The notes beneath the pieces were generated by a model, which worked only from the letters and a program-made list of their open reading frames with translations, had not been told where the DNA came from and did not search any database. 64,000 nucleotides of DNA. Source: Annulohypoxylon bovei var. microspora (taxonomy: Eukaryota; Ascomycota; Sordariomycetes; Xylariales; Hypoxylaceae). The translations under genes were made by a program, and so were the position numbers. The stretch covers positions 496,001 through 560,000 of the forward strand of contig MU405210.1 of NCBI GenBank assembly GCA_022836615.1. Direction: 5' to 3'. This document shows positions 11,339 through 21,976 of the stretch, one piece after another. Each line of letters opens with the position of its first letter. The stretch's first letter is position 1.

Positions 11339-11440
11339 GGTTGATTGACTGGTTGATTGACTAGTTGATTGACTGGTTGATTAACTAGTTGATTGACTGG
11401 TTGATTGACTGGTTGATTGATTGGCTGATTGATTGATTAT
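11339..11440. repeat. 12-bp tandem repeat (GGTTGATTGACT-like)
   Basis: About eight imperfect units of GGTTGATTGACT with A/G variation at the GG (ACTAG/ACTGG), grading into a GATT run at the right end. Confidence 0.8.
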
Positions 11441-11464
11441 TTGTTGACCAATTGACCGGTTAAC

Positions 11465-11518
11465 TTATGAAGCTATTCGCAGCTTTACTAGCCGGTGAGG
11501 TTGCGAATAGCTTCATAA
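11465..11518. repeat. 17-bp perfect inverted repeat with 20-nt loop
   Basis: TTATGAAGCTATTCGCA at 11465-11481 pairs perfectly with 11502-11518. The 20-nt spacer is 11482-11501. It could fold into a strong hairpin or be the ends of a tiny insertion; no target duplication was identified. Confidence 0.8.
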
Positions 11519-11760
11519 TTTAAATTAAATACTGAAATATTATAATTTAATAAGCAACCATAAACACCTAAAGACGTGAGGTCCCCGCATCCGCGGACAC
11601 AATAACCCCGAATTTCAGCCACAAAAAACGCCCCACCCCACGCCACATAAAGGGTTTTTTTCCCGAGTTCCCACGGTTCGAACCACCCACCCGGCGTTGA
11701 ATCTTTTTGAGCTCCGCGCTAACGTACTTACAACCTTTGATTGGGTGCATTGCTCAATTA

Positions 11761-11850
11761 AGCGGGGCCCTTGCCCGGGGCCTTAGTCAGCTAAAATCTC
11801 AGCTCTGAAATCCACAGGTTCGATTCCTCGATTTCTCACTTTTACACCTT
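11761..11850 (+). other. Degenerate tRNA-like segment
   Basis: Contains TTAGTCAGC (weak A-box-like), CTCTGAAA resembling an anticodon loop, and AGGTTCGATTCC (good B-box/T-loop). The candidate T stem and anticodon stem pair poorly, so it is not a functional tRNA; a tRNA-derived or SINE-like fragment is possible. It lies inside the 3.1-kb element. Confidence 0.25.
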
Positions 11851-11879
11851 TTTCAACGTTTTATTCAACCTGCCCGGAC

Positions 11880-11940
11880 GGCCGGCTTCGTGTTTTTGCT
11901 CGGCGCGCTGCGCGCGCCTCGCAAAAACCCTCCGCCGGCC
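11880..11940. repeat. GC-rich imperfect hairpin
   Basis: Outer arms GGCCGGC (11880-11886) and GCCGGCC (11934-11940); inner arms GTTTTTGC..GGCGCGC and their complement (11892-11928) with two mismatches and a TGC loop. It is strikingly GC-rich within AT-rich DNA. An open frame running through it (11890-12117) has no support as a gene. Confidence 0.7.
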
Positions 11941-12111
11941 GCCCGCGGCCGTCGATTGGTCAGTTTAGGTCAGGTTTTCATTGACTTAACTGTTCCCAAT
12001 ATGGTTGTCAGGAATCGATTAGGTAAGCGCCTTCTTTTGATTGGGTGCATCTTTCTCGTTGACCCACCTTTTTCCCTAGTCTCCCACCTTTTCGTCACCC
12101 ACCTTATTACC

Positions 12112-12854
12112 CGGTAACTTTAATTGTATAGGTGCTACTTTTTGAAAATACAGGTAAATCCACTTTTATTAAGCACATCATTGGTTAAAATACCAAAGCC
12201 CTTAAAGTCCCCACAGTACTTAGATACTTACGTATATCTTCCATAAAAACGTTATTATGCAGGTTACGTGGTGACATAAAGGGTACCACGTGACTTTTTA
12301 ATGGTCTAAGCTTAAAGCACCAATACCTGAAATAAATCGTAATAACTTTATAATCATACTACTTATGATAATATAAATTATATAGCTATAAAGCTCTCAA
12401 TTCAACGGATCGAATGATACAAGTTTTATCTAAATGCACCAGTTATTTGGATGCATTTTGGGGGTTTAAAGTAAGCGCACAGAATTTCTTAGCAGCAACA
12501 CGTGATACCCTTAGAAGTCAACATGCTTACTTAAGGTAAGTTTAAACAGCGTAGATTTTACTTAATATTTAAACCTTTACATTTTAATAAAAATGCGATA
12601 TATACCAATTAAGATACGATGCACACGAGCTTTTTTTCAATTTAAATAAAAGTTTACCATGGCTTGAAAGTGATTGAAAGTGATGTAATTGAGAAACGCA
12701 ATTTACGCGCTTTGATTGGCTGAAAGGCTTTCGCGGTCGCAAAGTTCTAAAAATGGAAGTAAGTTAGCCAGTAGCCAATAGAAAGCAAGCTATGGGGTAA
12801 AAGTGGATTTACCTGTATTTTCAAAAAGTAGCACCTGTACAATTAAAGTTACCG
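12112..12854. mobile_element. 743-bp MITE with 57-bp TIRs and 9-bp TSD (MULE-like)
   Basis: Inverted repeats 12112-12168 and 12798-12854 match over 57 bp with a single mismatch; both ends read CGGTAACTTTAATTG. The flanking 9-mers CTTATTACC at 12103-12111 and 12855-12863 are identical. A 9-bp duplication is typical of Mutator-like elements. No coding capacity is visible. The interior includes a small inverted repeat around CACGTGG/CCACGTG near 12262-12294. It is nested inside the 3.1-kb TIR element, so it inserted later. Confidence 0.9.
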
Positions 12855-13431
12855 CTTATTACCTCCCCCTTTTTTCAACGTTTAATTGGATGCAAAGCTG
12901 CTTACATAAGTTTCTCCCCTTGCGCAGGGGCCAGTTTTTGAGGCTTTGCTTAGTCATCTTTTTCGAGATTGTGCTTAGTCATCCTCTTCGAGGCTACCCT
13001 TTCAGGGGCTTTAAATCCCTTATATAAAGACGAAAGGCAACCCCTCCTAGATCAGGTCCCTGACCTGACCTGTTGACCCTTTTTAAGTGGTTGAAGCTGT
13101 GGTTACAGCTGTGTCTGTTGTGGCCGTTGCGGCTGTTGCCCCTGGTTTTTTCGATTTCAGCCAATCAGAGCTTTGCATTTCCTTTCCCCCGCAACCTTAT
13201 TTTCACTTTCTTTTGCCTCGCCCCTTGATCGTTCATCTTTTTACAGGTCAATCTTACCTTAGTCAATTTGTAATAAAATATAAGAAAATAACCATATATC
13301 AACTGTATTAAGACGAATCGAATGAATCTGGTTGCACGATGTCAGATCCTTTCGTCGTTAAGGAACAACTGGTTAAATAGCTGTTGAAAAGCTGTTAAAA
13401 AGCTGTTGTTGAAAAAACAGCTTTTAAAAAG

Positions 13432-13689
13432 ATGACTAAGCCACAACTCCGAGTACCGCTAGACCCAGATAGGCTAGTCTCGCCTCAGTGTGGCTTAGTT
13501 GATTCTCTTTTTTCAGTTGTCCAATCCACACATTATAATTCAACCACTAATTTCTCGAGAACCATTGTGTTTGTCATGATGCAACCTGATCTATTCAATT
13601 CAGCTTTGGATGCGCTTTTAAACCTTTCTAATTATAATGAGTTAGAGGCTTTATTCGATACAATACAATCGATTGAAAACCGTACCTGA
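13432..13689 (+). CDS. Hypothetical 85-aa frame inside TIR element
   Basis: ATG at 13432, stop at 13687-13689. No recognised domain; a C-terminal amphipathic Leu/Asn segment (ALDALLNLSNYNELEALF). It lies in the right part of the 3.1-kb element, downstream of hairpin-forming AAAAGCTGTT repeats (13380-13430). It might be a relic of element-encoded protein or chance. No splice partner was found. Confidence 0.2.
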   Translation: MTKPQLRVPLDPDRLVSPQCGLVDSLFSVVQSTHYNSTTNFSRTIVFVMMQPDLFNSALDALLNLSNYNELEALFDTIQSIENRT

Positions 13690-14000
13690 AATTAATGAAG
13701 GCGAATTGAAGCACGGGCCTTCGAAACGTTGAGTACACCAGCTTGTATGGGGATTTGTATGGCGAAACGTGTAGCGATTGCGCCCGGACCACCTCTGATA
13801 CCTTCCCAAATAGGAAATGAATTAATTTCCTGGGTATTTTCCTGAGATAATTAATTTAGCTAAACCCCGATACAACAACCCCTCATAAATTCGGGGCACT
13901 TACCAACATCCACATTTGCGTTGATTGGTCTGAATTTTGGTGGGGATTGCCCCATAATTCAGACTCGATTTTGCATACTTATGTGCTAGGGTGTCACGGG

Positions 14001-14038
14001 CCATAAGTTAATCAAAACTTCTCGCGCAAAACGCCCCC
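14001..14038 (-). repeat. Right terminal inverted repeat (38 bp)
   Basis: Exact inverted match to 10953-10990; ends with five C. Followed by TTA. Confidence 0.9.
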
Positions 14039-14245
14039 TTATCAGTCTATTTGAGAATTTAAGACCGAAAAATTATAAAATGCCTTGTTATAACTAGGTA
14101 GGTATTGTGATTGGGACAAACTATGCGTCACTGTAAAGCCCCTTAAAGTGAGGGTTTAAGTAGGTATTTCAATTCACGTATTGATTTCCCCTCCCATGTG
14201 CCATGCGCGCTCATCTTAGAAAGGCTAGTTGAAGCACCGCGCAAG

Positions 14246-15419
14246 TCACTCATCTTCCTCATCGCTTAAGAAAAAAGTTTTCCCGGCGTAGTTATCTTCT
14301 ACAGGATGTCCTCTACTACCGCGAGGCACGCACGAACGACGGGTTCCGGCCAAATAGTACATCCAGTCAATTCTTTCCCGAAGCCTTGACTCGAAGCAGG
14401 GGCGAAGAAGTCGAACGAGGAGGCGCTGGCTAGAAGGCGCCGGGAACATCGAGCGTATATGGCGAACGAAATGATTAAATGAGACCACGCAGCAGGTAAT
14501 AATACTAAGAAGCGCGCCTACTGTAGATAGTAGTCCTAGGTAACCTTGGTCATAGCTGAAATCGGGGCTATTGACTCTATGTAAAGCCGCGATGCGAAGT
14601 GCTGTGATAATTATTACCCTGTGACTCGTGATGTTAATGACAGATATCTCACCACGAGTTAAATTTTGATAACTATGAATGTTCAGGTACCTTAGTAGGC
14701 AGCTACTTACACCGCGCCGGTCGATAGCACCAAAAGTAGACCCAGTCTTCGCACCATAGGCATGTTCAGGTTCAACACGGGGTAAACCGGTAGAGCTAGG
14801 ATACCTATGTCGATGAGGAGACCGCAGACTTCTAGGCCAACATATGCTACAGTCTGGTTTCCGCACGTGCCTTGAATATGCGAATCCCACGATGCTTGGA
14901 TAGGACGACATATGGTTACAGCGACAAGCAGAGCAGCGACTCCATGCATAATTGTAATACATATAAGAGTAACTGCCTGAAGTCGACGTCTATCCGACAC
15001 GCCAAAAAGTCTATGCAGCGAAAGTGAAGCGGAAAGTCGAATGAATGCGTTTACTAGTGCCCATAGAGCCTCATTCACTAGTAGAGACTGAGCCGGTCAT
15101 ATCTGGTTAGTAGGTCCTCGTTCACAATTCTGTTCTCTATCGACTTATAACATACCTTCGCTGTTAGATCGAATTGACTTCGCGTCATGTTGGACATATG
15201 CTCGCCTTGACCCTCGTCAATGACCGCCCATGTAATCTGGCCGACTAGGCCCATGGTTATTATGGCTGCAAGACAAGTCGAGACATCTTCCAATGAAAAT
15301 ACCCTGACTAACTTAACACGGACGAATATGTGAATCGCTATAGATATAATAGCAAGAAAACTAAAGACATATGTGCACACGATGGTGGCCCGAGCCACGT
15401 TGGATATGAGTAACGGCAT
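14246..15419 (-). CDS. Pth11-like 7TM receptor / fungal rhodopsin-domain protein
   Basis: Exons 15419..15156, 15087..14711 and 14618..14246 (337 aa). Introns: 15155-15088 (GTATGT, CTAAC, CTCAG; 68 nt) and 14710-14619 (GTAAGT..CACAG; 92 nt), both keeping frame. The ATG at 15419 precedes seven hydrophobic segments in order: SFLAIISIAIHIFV, CLAAIITMGLVG, ALWALVNAFIRL, LICITIMHGVAALLV, YVGLEVCGLLIDIGILAL, LGLLLVLSTGAVVIII and GLLSTVGALLSIITCCVV. The loop ICRPIQASWD...GTCGN matches the conserved W/C region of the fungal rhodopsin (PF20684/Pth11-like) family. These are plasma-membrane proteins linked to surface or nutrient sensing. The C-terminal tail ends in an acidic DEEDE. No CFEM domain is present. 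Ligand unknown. Confidence 0.85.
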
Positions 15420-15935
15420 AAGCGTAAGAAACTCATGAAATCTGGTTAGGATATTTGGTATTCGAATCAAATAGTTCCCATCAACTTGGAGGTCTAAATT
15501 GTTATAAGAGAGTCTCAACGCTCAGCCAAGCCTCTGGCACAGCCTTCTTTTTATTGGTATTATGTGTGCGAGGCAGAAACCTTGAGACAATAAGGCGAAG
15601 CGATGAACTAAACGCATATCTGATTTGTTCACATTGTTGAGAATATGCAGGCTGCGGCGGCGCGTAAATCCTCGACCCAATCAATAACTTATCTGTAAGT
15701 TGAGCAGTGATCAGTTTGTGATGGGTTGCATTGAAGGTGGGCATACAACGATAATGGCTGATACGGCGTGCAACTCTCGTATAGTGCGTATATCAAGACC
15801 CCCAGGCGGAATCAAGATGTAAATTATGAAGTAGGAACAGACTCTGCTCGTGGCTAAGACGGGTATCACATACATATCCGCTAATATCAACCTCTCAATA
15901 GAGTAAGACGGCGAAATATCGTCCCAGATACCAGA
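15420..15935. other. Intergenic between Pth11-like and EBP-like genes
   Basis: Upstream of the Pth11-like gene and downstream of the EBP-like gene. Short open frames on both strands overlap each other and lack domain features. Confidence 0.5.
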
Positions 15936-16736
15936 TCATTTCTTCTTACGACCCGCCACAGCCTTGTCCCTCACGGCAAACGCATCATTGATATCCTTCA
16001 CGGCGACCCAAACGGCGTAGATTGGGATGAACACCCACAGCACGTTAAAGAAGACCAGGTACACCCACTTATACATGAAGTTGCTCGTGTCGAGGTTGTA
16101 GTTTGCGGTCAGCCACTCGGGGCAGAAGGTGATGAAGCCGCCGTAGAGCTCCATAGTCGCGATTATGATCATCAGGATGTTGGTGCGCGGGTCCTTCTTC
16201 GCGATGCCGTAGCAGATGTAGCAGGCAAGCGGGCCGGCAACGAAGACAGTAAGAAGCTCGAGGCTTATGACAGACTAGGTAGAGGAGGCATGTTAGCGAT
16301 ATGTACTTGGGTAGTGTGAACATGTTTCGCTAGATCTTACCAGATCCGCTCCCGCCCATCGTCGATCCGCCTTCGCGTACACCATCCAGAGCTGAGCGAA
16401 GGGATTGTCGCCGGCGGCTTGCGGGCCATAGGCACGGTTTGTGAACCCGAGAAAATTATGCGCGGTCGGCGCCAAGGCGTGCGGGTTCGAGACGCTGGAG
16501 AGCGGGATCCACGAGAAGAAGCAATGGTAAAGGAAGCTCCCTTCGAGGGTGAAGTGGATTAGGGCATCGAATGCGTGCCATATGAACAGGAATCGATAGC
16601 TTCCCGGTGTTGATCGGTCGAGCGAGAAGAGGGATAGGAGGTACGCGGTTGCCAGAATCGCGAGGGTCGAGGCTAGGGAGACGAGGGTGGTCTGATCGAA
16701 TAGATCTGGAGGCAGAGTGTCCTTGAAAGTGGCCAT
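15936..16736 (-). CDS. EBP/EXPERA-domain membrane protein
   Basis: Exons 16736..16341 and 16274..15936 (244 aa); intron 16340-16275 (GTAAGA, CTAAC, CCTAG; 66 nt), phase 0. The protein has FLFIWHAFDALIHFTLEGSF (His and Glu of the emopamil-binding-protein fold), AQLWMVYAKADRRW, then ISLELLTVFVAGPLACYICY, a third helix with ATMELYGGFITFCPEWL, and a final helix YLVFFNVLWVFIPIYAVW. The end is a Lys-rich GRKKK, a likely ER-retention type tail. This arrangement of four to five helices with conserved H/E residues fits the EBP (sterol delta8-delta7 isomerase) and EXPERA superfamily, acting in the ER membrane. Fungal sterol isomerisation normally uses ERG2, so the substrate of this protein is uncertain. 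Confidence 0.85.
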
Positions 16737-17418
16737 TTTGAATGAATAAACAGTCTATTTCTGAAAGTGGGAAGTGAACCTTAAGGGAGGATGAGAGCTT
16801 TCACAAGATGCGGCAATCATCGAAGTTAGAATTGAGACAGCTAAAGATATGAAGATGTGAAGATGAGACACTCTGGAACAATTTCAAGTGGGGAAACTAG
16901 GGAGCCTACGAACCTTCGAGGACCGTGCGCTATTGTGGGTCTATTTGAATTGCCTAAAAGGGAAATAATGATACCGTATGAAGTTTGTGTTGTGTCTTCG
17001 CCGTCAACTGTGTAGTTGGCAATGAACATCTCGCTAATAGGAATTATATTGCGATAAATTTACCTGAATGATATTAGTAAACCTTTAGTATGAATTCGAT
17101 GGTTTGATGAATTAATTCGAAGTTGACAATTGCTGGGTTCTGTTCATTAAAAAATGGACAACATGAATCACACAATACAAGAATCACGCAGTAAAGTAGA
17201 GGGCAAAGTTGTTGGCTAATACAAATTGTAATACTAAGCTATCTTAGGGGTATTGTAGAGCCTGGCCAAGAATGTTGTATCTCTAGGAATCAAACCCAGC
17301 ATCCCATGCCATCTCGACAAAAGAAAGGCCCTGTCTGTTCCGAGACGCCCATGTAATCATATTCCCCGATCATCTCAATCGTACAATCGTGTAGTTGGAG
17401 TAGAATACATTGCGGAGT
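16737..17418. other. Intergenic
   Basis: Promoter side of the EBP-like gene and 3' flank of the grg-1-like gene. No coding or RNA signal recognised. Confidence 0.5.
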
Positions 17419-17689
17419 TTAGTGCTTGGCAGCTTCCTTGTTGAGGTCGGCCGAAGTGTTGTGCTTCTTCTCGTCAACCTTGTCGCCGACGGCATCCTTG
17501 GCAGCAGATGCGCTAGGGACGAATATTAGTATACAAGATAAGCTAACAAAAGAGCGACGAAACATACCGAGTGCCTAAGTTGGCGTTGTTGTCCTTGGCG
17601 ACCTCCTTGTTGGCCTCCTTGGATGCGGTACTAGTAGCACCCTTGACAGTGTCAGTGACGTAGTTGGCGGCGTTCTGAATCTTGTCCAT
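17419..17689 (-). CDS. grg-1: Glucose-repressible / clock-controlled protein Grg-1 family
   Basis: Exons 17689..17568 and 17512..17419 (71 aa); intron 17567-17513 (GTATGT..CCTAG, 55 nt), phase 2. The peptide starts MDKIQNAANYVTDTVKGA, continues STASKEANKEVAKDNNANLG and, after splicing, RASAAKDAVGDKVDEKK, ending in AKH. This is the small hydrophilic Ala/Lys/Asp-rich Grg-1/CCG-1 family (about 70 aa), strongly induced by glucose starvation, stress and the circadian clock in Neurospora. Biochemical role unknown; LEA-like protection has been suggested for such composition. The gene is too short and split for simple ORF calling. The transcript probably has a long 5' leader upstream of 17689. Confidence 0.9.
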
Positions 17690-20031
17690 GGTGAAAGTTG
17701 GTTGGGTTTAGGAGTTGGTTGATGGGTGTAATGAAGTTATTTTGGTAGATGTAGATGAAGTGCGAGTTGCTGTTGTGGATGGAGAAAAAGAAGTTGAGAA
17801 GAGGAAGAGTTTAGAGGTTCTTATAATAAAAGTCTGAGAAGATTGTTTGTCATCATTCGGCACTTCATTAATATGGATTCCTCTAAGTTTCTCACCTGTA
17901 GGCACCTACCTAGGTAGTACGTAAGGACAGCACTAGGGACGTCTTGTGAGCAAGTACAGTACGTCATCATCTATTCAACCTTTGTCCTACCTCTACTGCT
18001 TTAGTTGAGATATCCGTTTTGGTTCGGGTTCCTACTCGCAGGCAGCTAGCAGGTCAAACATGGGATGCTCACGGCCCCCAATTCCCCATGCCGCCCAATG
18101 AAAAACTACATTAAGCTATTAGACTAGGTGCTTCCCCTGGATTGCCCTGACGTCACCACTCTAGAAAAGCTCCTGACAAACATCAACGCCGAAGTTTGTC
18201 GAACATGTGAACTGCCATCAGTAAGATAGCTTTAATTTGATAATTCCCATGTGGGTATTTCATCATGATCAACTTCGAGGATACCTACCCAGGTATTATC
18301 TCGATTAGATATCTAAGCGTACCATAGATTGCATCGTTGAAGAAGAGATGAAAGGTGATATACAGATGTACATACATAAAAGCGGACAATTGACATGCAT
18401 GATGTATTAATTCCCCTTTCGGGAACAAACCACCAATCAGGTCCCATCAGTCCAGGAGCATCTTCTCCAGAAAAATTTAGATCGCTGCAGGGGAAATATC
18501 AAACAAAGTGTTTTAATTGGCCCCCCAATCAGGCCGGTATCCACAATGACACCATGACTTTTCGAGCGCTATTTTGTGGAGAGGCCCGGTCTAGACCGAT
18601 ATCTACGATTTCATCATTATGATCTCGATTGACCGAAGACCCCACCAATCGTTCATGTTCGGATTATGTAGTTGAAAGTCATGAGCAAGCCTCAATGCAT
18701 GATATCCACATGTCTCCTCTTGCAGGTATGAGCCACAAGTTAGCCTAATTTGTTCGCATCTCCAAAGCGCGGAGGAAAAGATCCGCTACTTCTTCCGTAC
18801 ATCTTTCGTCTCTGATCTAATTATTGGCTTGCCCCCATCTCGATGTAGAGCTCTTCATCAACTGCTGCTACAAGTGATATTGCATTTCCGTTTCAGAGCA
18901 GTTCCTGACTCTATCACCGCATACACTTACTTGCCCAAGAATTACCACAGTACTTACTGTTTTGATAGCGGAGTTCACATCAGGGATGACGTCAAGCCGT
19001 GGCTTCAATCTCGGTCAAACTCCTGTAGTAAGGTGTTGGGATAGAAGCCTCCGTTTAGGTTCTCGTGAACTTGACCAGAAGTTTATCTCCTACTCACAGA
19101 CAAATCATTCGAATTCAGAAAGTTAGAATGAGCTGCCCATCTCGGGCACTCGGGTTGAAATTTCACCCTTTCGTTGACAACACCATAAACGCTCATAAAA
19201 TATTGAGGCTTTTACACATATAATCAACGTGGGGTTCCGTTGGTAGGCGGGAGTACCCGAGCCCGTTAAGCGGTGCTACTAGTCTAGTGCTTACGGCATA
19301 GGGAATATCCTATTTTCGGACTTCGGGCACTCTACGTGTGTAGCAAACTCGAATCGGATCGCGGTAATAACCTAAAATCTAAATTCCGGCATCAAGCACC
19401 ATCCGGACTACTTAGGTAAGTAGGTTTTACGAACAGCTATCCATTTTGATGACGCGGTCATTTTTCGGTGAATGAACAATTTCAGGAACTCATGTCTCAC
19501 GATAAGTTCTAGATTTTCAATTTGTACGAAGCTGCCACGTTCGTTCAGTGGCCCGTCTCTTATCGGTCATACCCCTTCTGACATAGACGCGAGTCTTCTA
19601 AATCTCACTCACAATCGTAACACTTGACTAGCCTCATTGTGGCATACATCTCGCAAAACGTGGTTTTGAGGTAGACATATTATTGACTTTGCCTCCCAGG
19701 AATTATAAGACCAGAGAATGAATTAAAGGGGTTACCATGTATGTAGCCTCTTCTCTCCTATGCCACCACTTACATTCACCCCTCATACACGCTTTAAGTT
19801 CTTAACACAGGGTTATAATCATTTACAGATTTCACTACCTCATAGTTTAAAATCTAAAGGTTCTAACAAAAGCGTTCGCTCGTTCATTCATTCATTTATT
19901 CATCATTTCCTAAGGAATGTAGAGAGTTTATCCAAAGTTAGAAGTAACGCCGTATTCACCTAGAACACCGAGACCCTACCTGACTTAGGAAATGTGTAGG
20001 CTTGCCAGATACACTAGTATCGACAACAGAC
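17690..20031. other. 2.3-kb intergenic region
   Basis: Includes the grg-1 promoter side. A TACCTAGGTA palindrome lies at 17907-17916. Short open frames at 18395-18622, 18829-19044 and 19760-19963 show no domain, no bias and no splice extension. Otherwise nothing recognised. Confidence 0.5.
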
Positions 20032-21316
20032 TCAATCTTGCTTTTTAGCTACTTTTCCCTTGCGCAATTTGGGGACCAGAGGCTCGTCGTCAGAATCGTC
20101 GAGCGCGGTATTGCCGGTACGGTCAGGAAGCTTTTGGCCGCAGCGCTCACAGGACCGACGAGGCTGTTCCTCTGCTTCTGATTCGGACGAGAGGACGATG
20201 GTGATCGACTGGCGGTTCTTTGCCGCTCGACTAGGACTGAGCTCTGAGCTCGTTCGCTTGGCCGCGACACGGCTCGAGTTGCTCTTTGGTGTTCTCAACT
20301 CGGCGAAAATGTCGTGCGTCTTTCGAGCCTTGCCCGTACTTGTGGAAGGCGTAAATATCGGCACGTCGTCGTCCTCATCATCGTCATCGTCGGAACTGAT
20401 TACGTACTTTCGGAAAGTAGATTTTGATTTGGTAGGAGTGGAGTTAGGATATGGTTGAAATCGGTTCTTAGATCGTGGGGTAGATTTGGAAGGTGTTTTT
20501 TTGGATGCTGACCGTCGTACAATCTCGGCCAGGGATGGCAATGAGCTCGACGAGTCTGAATCACCATGGTTCGATAAAACTTCGACCATTTCTTCGTCCT
20601 CGATGGTGCCCGAATTGTCACTATCCGTAAAGTATTCTCCATCCTCATCCTCTTCATCCTCATATGAATCACCTTCATCCGAGTCGCTGTACTCCATTTC
20701 CTCGTCACTATTCACGATGAAACCATCATCTGTATCGTAATCCTCATCATTGTCCGATGCCGCCCGGTCATCAGCCGGTCCAAGCCTCTCTCCGACCGGG
20801 TTCAGGATAACAGGTCGAGCCCTAGAAACAGGGAGTCGCCTTGGATGCTTTGCCTTATAGGCGAGGTACCTTCTCCCGATCCCATCGAGTTCAGGACCCC
20901 ACACGGTATTCTTGACCAGCCACCGCCACCTCCTTGGTCTGGTGTACAGGATCCGTAATTCGTGGCCTTTGTGCTTCCCGAACCAAACCTTGGTAGATAA
21001 CGGGCTCTGTCTCTCGTCCAACCAACTCGTGTATTCGTCGTGGAGCTGTCTGAACTCTTGCAACTGCGCGATGGATTTCGTTAGCTCATATAAGGATGTT
21101 GCATAACAGAAACGAAAGTATACATACCAACGGGCTGGGCTTTTCTCGAGCTAGACGGTAAATAGTCCACCGGTAGTTATCTGTGAGCTGGTCTAATTGT
21201 GTCCCTTCGAATTTGCCGAACCACATCTTCTCTTCGCCGGGCACTTTCGGCTGCTCCGGAACCTCATCTTCATATTCGTAAGGCGCATGCCCAGCGCCGA
21301 CTTCCCCGTACGACAT
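20032..21316 (-). CDS. Acidic nuclear-type protein with two WFGK motifs
   Basis: Exons 21316..21128 and 21063..20032 (406 aa); intron 21127-21064 (GTATGT, GCTAACG, GCGCAG; 64 nt), phase 0. The start at 21316 is the first ATG (upstream frame begins only with GTG). Two related segments, EEKMWFGKFEGTQLDQL...YRWTIY and TKVWFGKHKGHELRIL...RRWRWL, suggest an internal duplication of a small DUF3820-like motif. The middle is highly acidic (EDEEDEDGEY), the rest Ser/Arg/Lys-rich with a DDDDDEDDD run. A Cys pair CERCGQKLPD near the C-terminus could bind metal. Function unknown; nuclear location is inferred from composition. Confidence 0.75.
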
Positions 21317-21976
21317 TACGCCTCCGAGCTGGGCGATTCCTCGCGCTGGAATTTTCACCTACTGGGTCTCAGGGTCTGAAGTTGTAAGCAACGCAATTTA
21401 TTATTGCAGCAGAGAAACTGGGTGCAAGTTACATATTTATTGCCCGCTGTGGGCGTTTTTGGGGGGGGGACGGTTTGCTGCATCGAACCCAGGTAGGTGC
21501 CTACGTACAGTACCTGGAAGTCGGCTGTTAGGAGCAAATGCGTAGCCTAGGGTAATATTTCAGGCTTGCCCTGCGAAACTCCCCTTGCGATGATCGCTAT
21601 GGTTTCGGTTTTGCTGTTAACATATCTCAACTATTTTCAATAATCATAGCTTGTAGGGGAAACCAAACAAAAATATGGAAATTAGAAACTCTGCTGCTAC
21701 CTAATATAACAAACTGCTTCGGGTATTTAATAGGTAGGATGTTGACTCACCTTATGCCACCACCCTGTGCAATCCCGTGCAATCAATACCTGATTGGCTG
21801 TAGACCCCTACAACCTTCCAGGGTATGAATCGTCCAAACTCAAGATATCTGCATGTTGGTATGTATTCCAAAGAACAGGCAAGAAGATCATAGAATATTG
21901 ACAAGGATATTTCAGCTATGTGCTTTTGCCAGACAAAGTCCAGCAGCACAAAGTACCTTCAAGAGAAAAGATAGTA
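21317..21976. other. Intergenic flank of nested MITEs
   Basis: Upstream of the acidic protein gene. A GTAGGTGCCTACGTAC palindromic stretch lies near 21493-21508 and a G-run at 21460-21469. No gene seen. Confidence 0.5.

Larger units (their letters stand above)
10953..14038. mobile_element. 3.1-kb TIR element, PIF/Harbinger-like by target duplication
   Basis: A perfect 38-bp inverted repeat starting GGGGGCGTTTTGCGCGAG occupies 10953-10990 and, inverted, 14001-14038. It is flanked on both sides by TTA (10950-10952 and 14039-14041), the 3-bp duplication type of PIF/Harbinger elements. No intact transposase is visible; the interior carries satellites, hairpins, a nested MITE (12112-12854) and one short open frame. 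It is therefore a non-autonomous or decayed element. A 3-bp duplication is weak evidence for the superfamily, while the 38-bp inverted repeat itself is unambiguous. Confidence 0.75.

Noticed and set aside
11890..12117. 75-codon plus-strand frame over the GC hairpin
   Set aside because: It crosses the hairpin and ends at the MITE boundary region; no domain, looks like chance.
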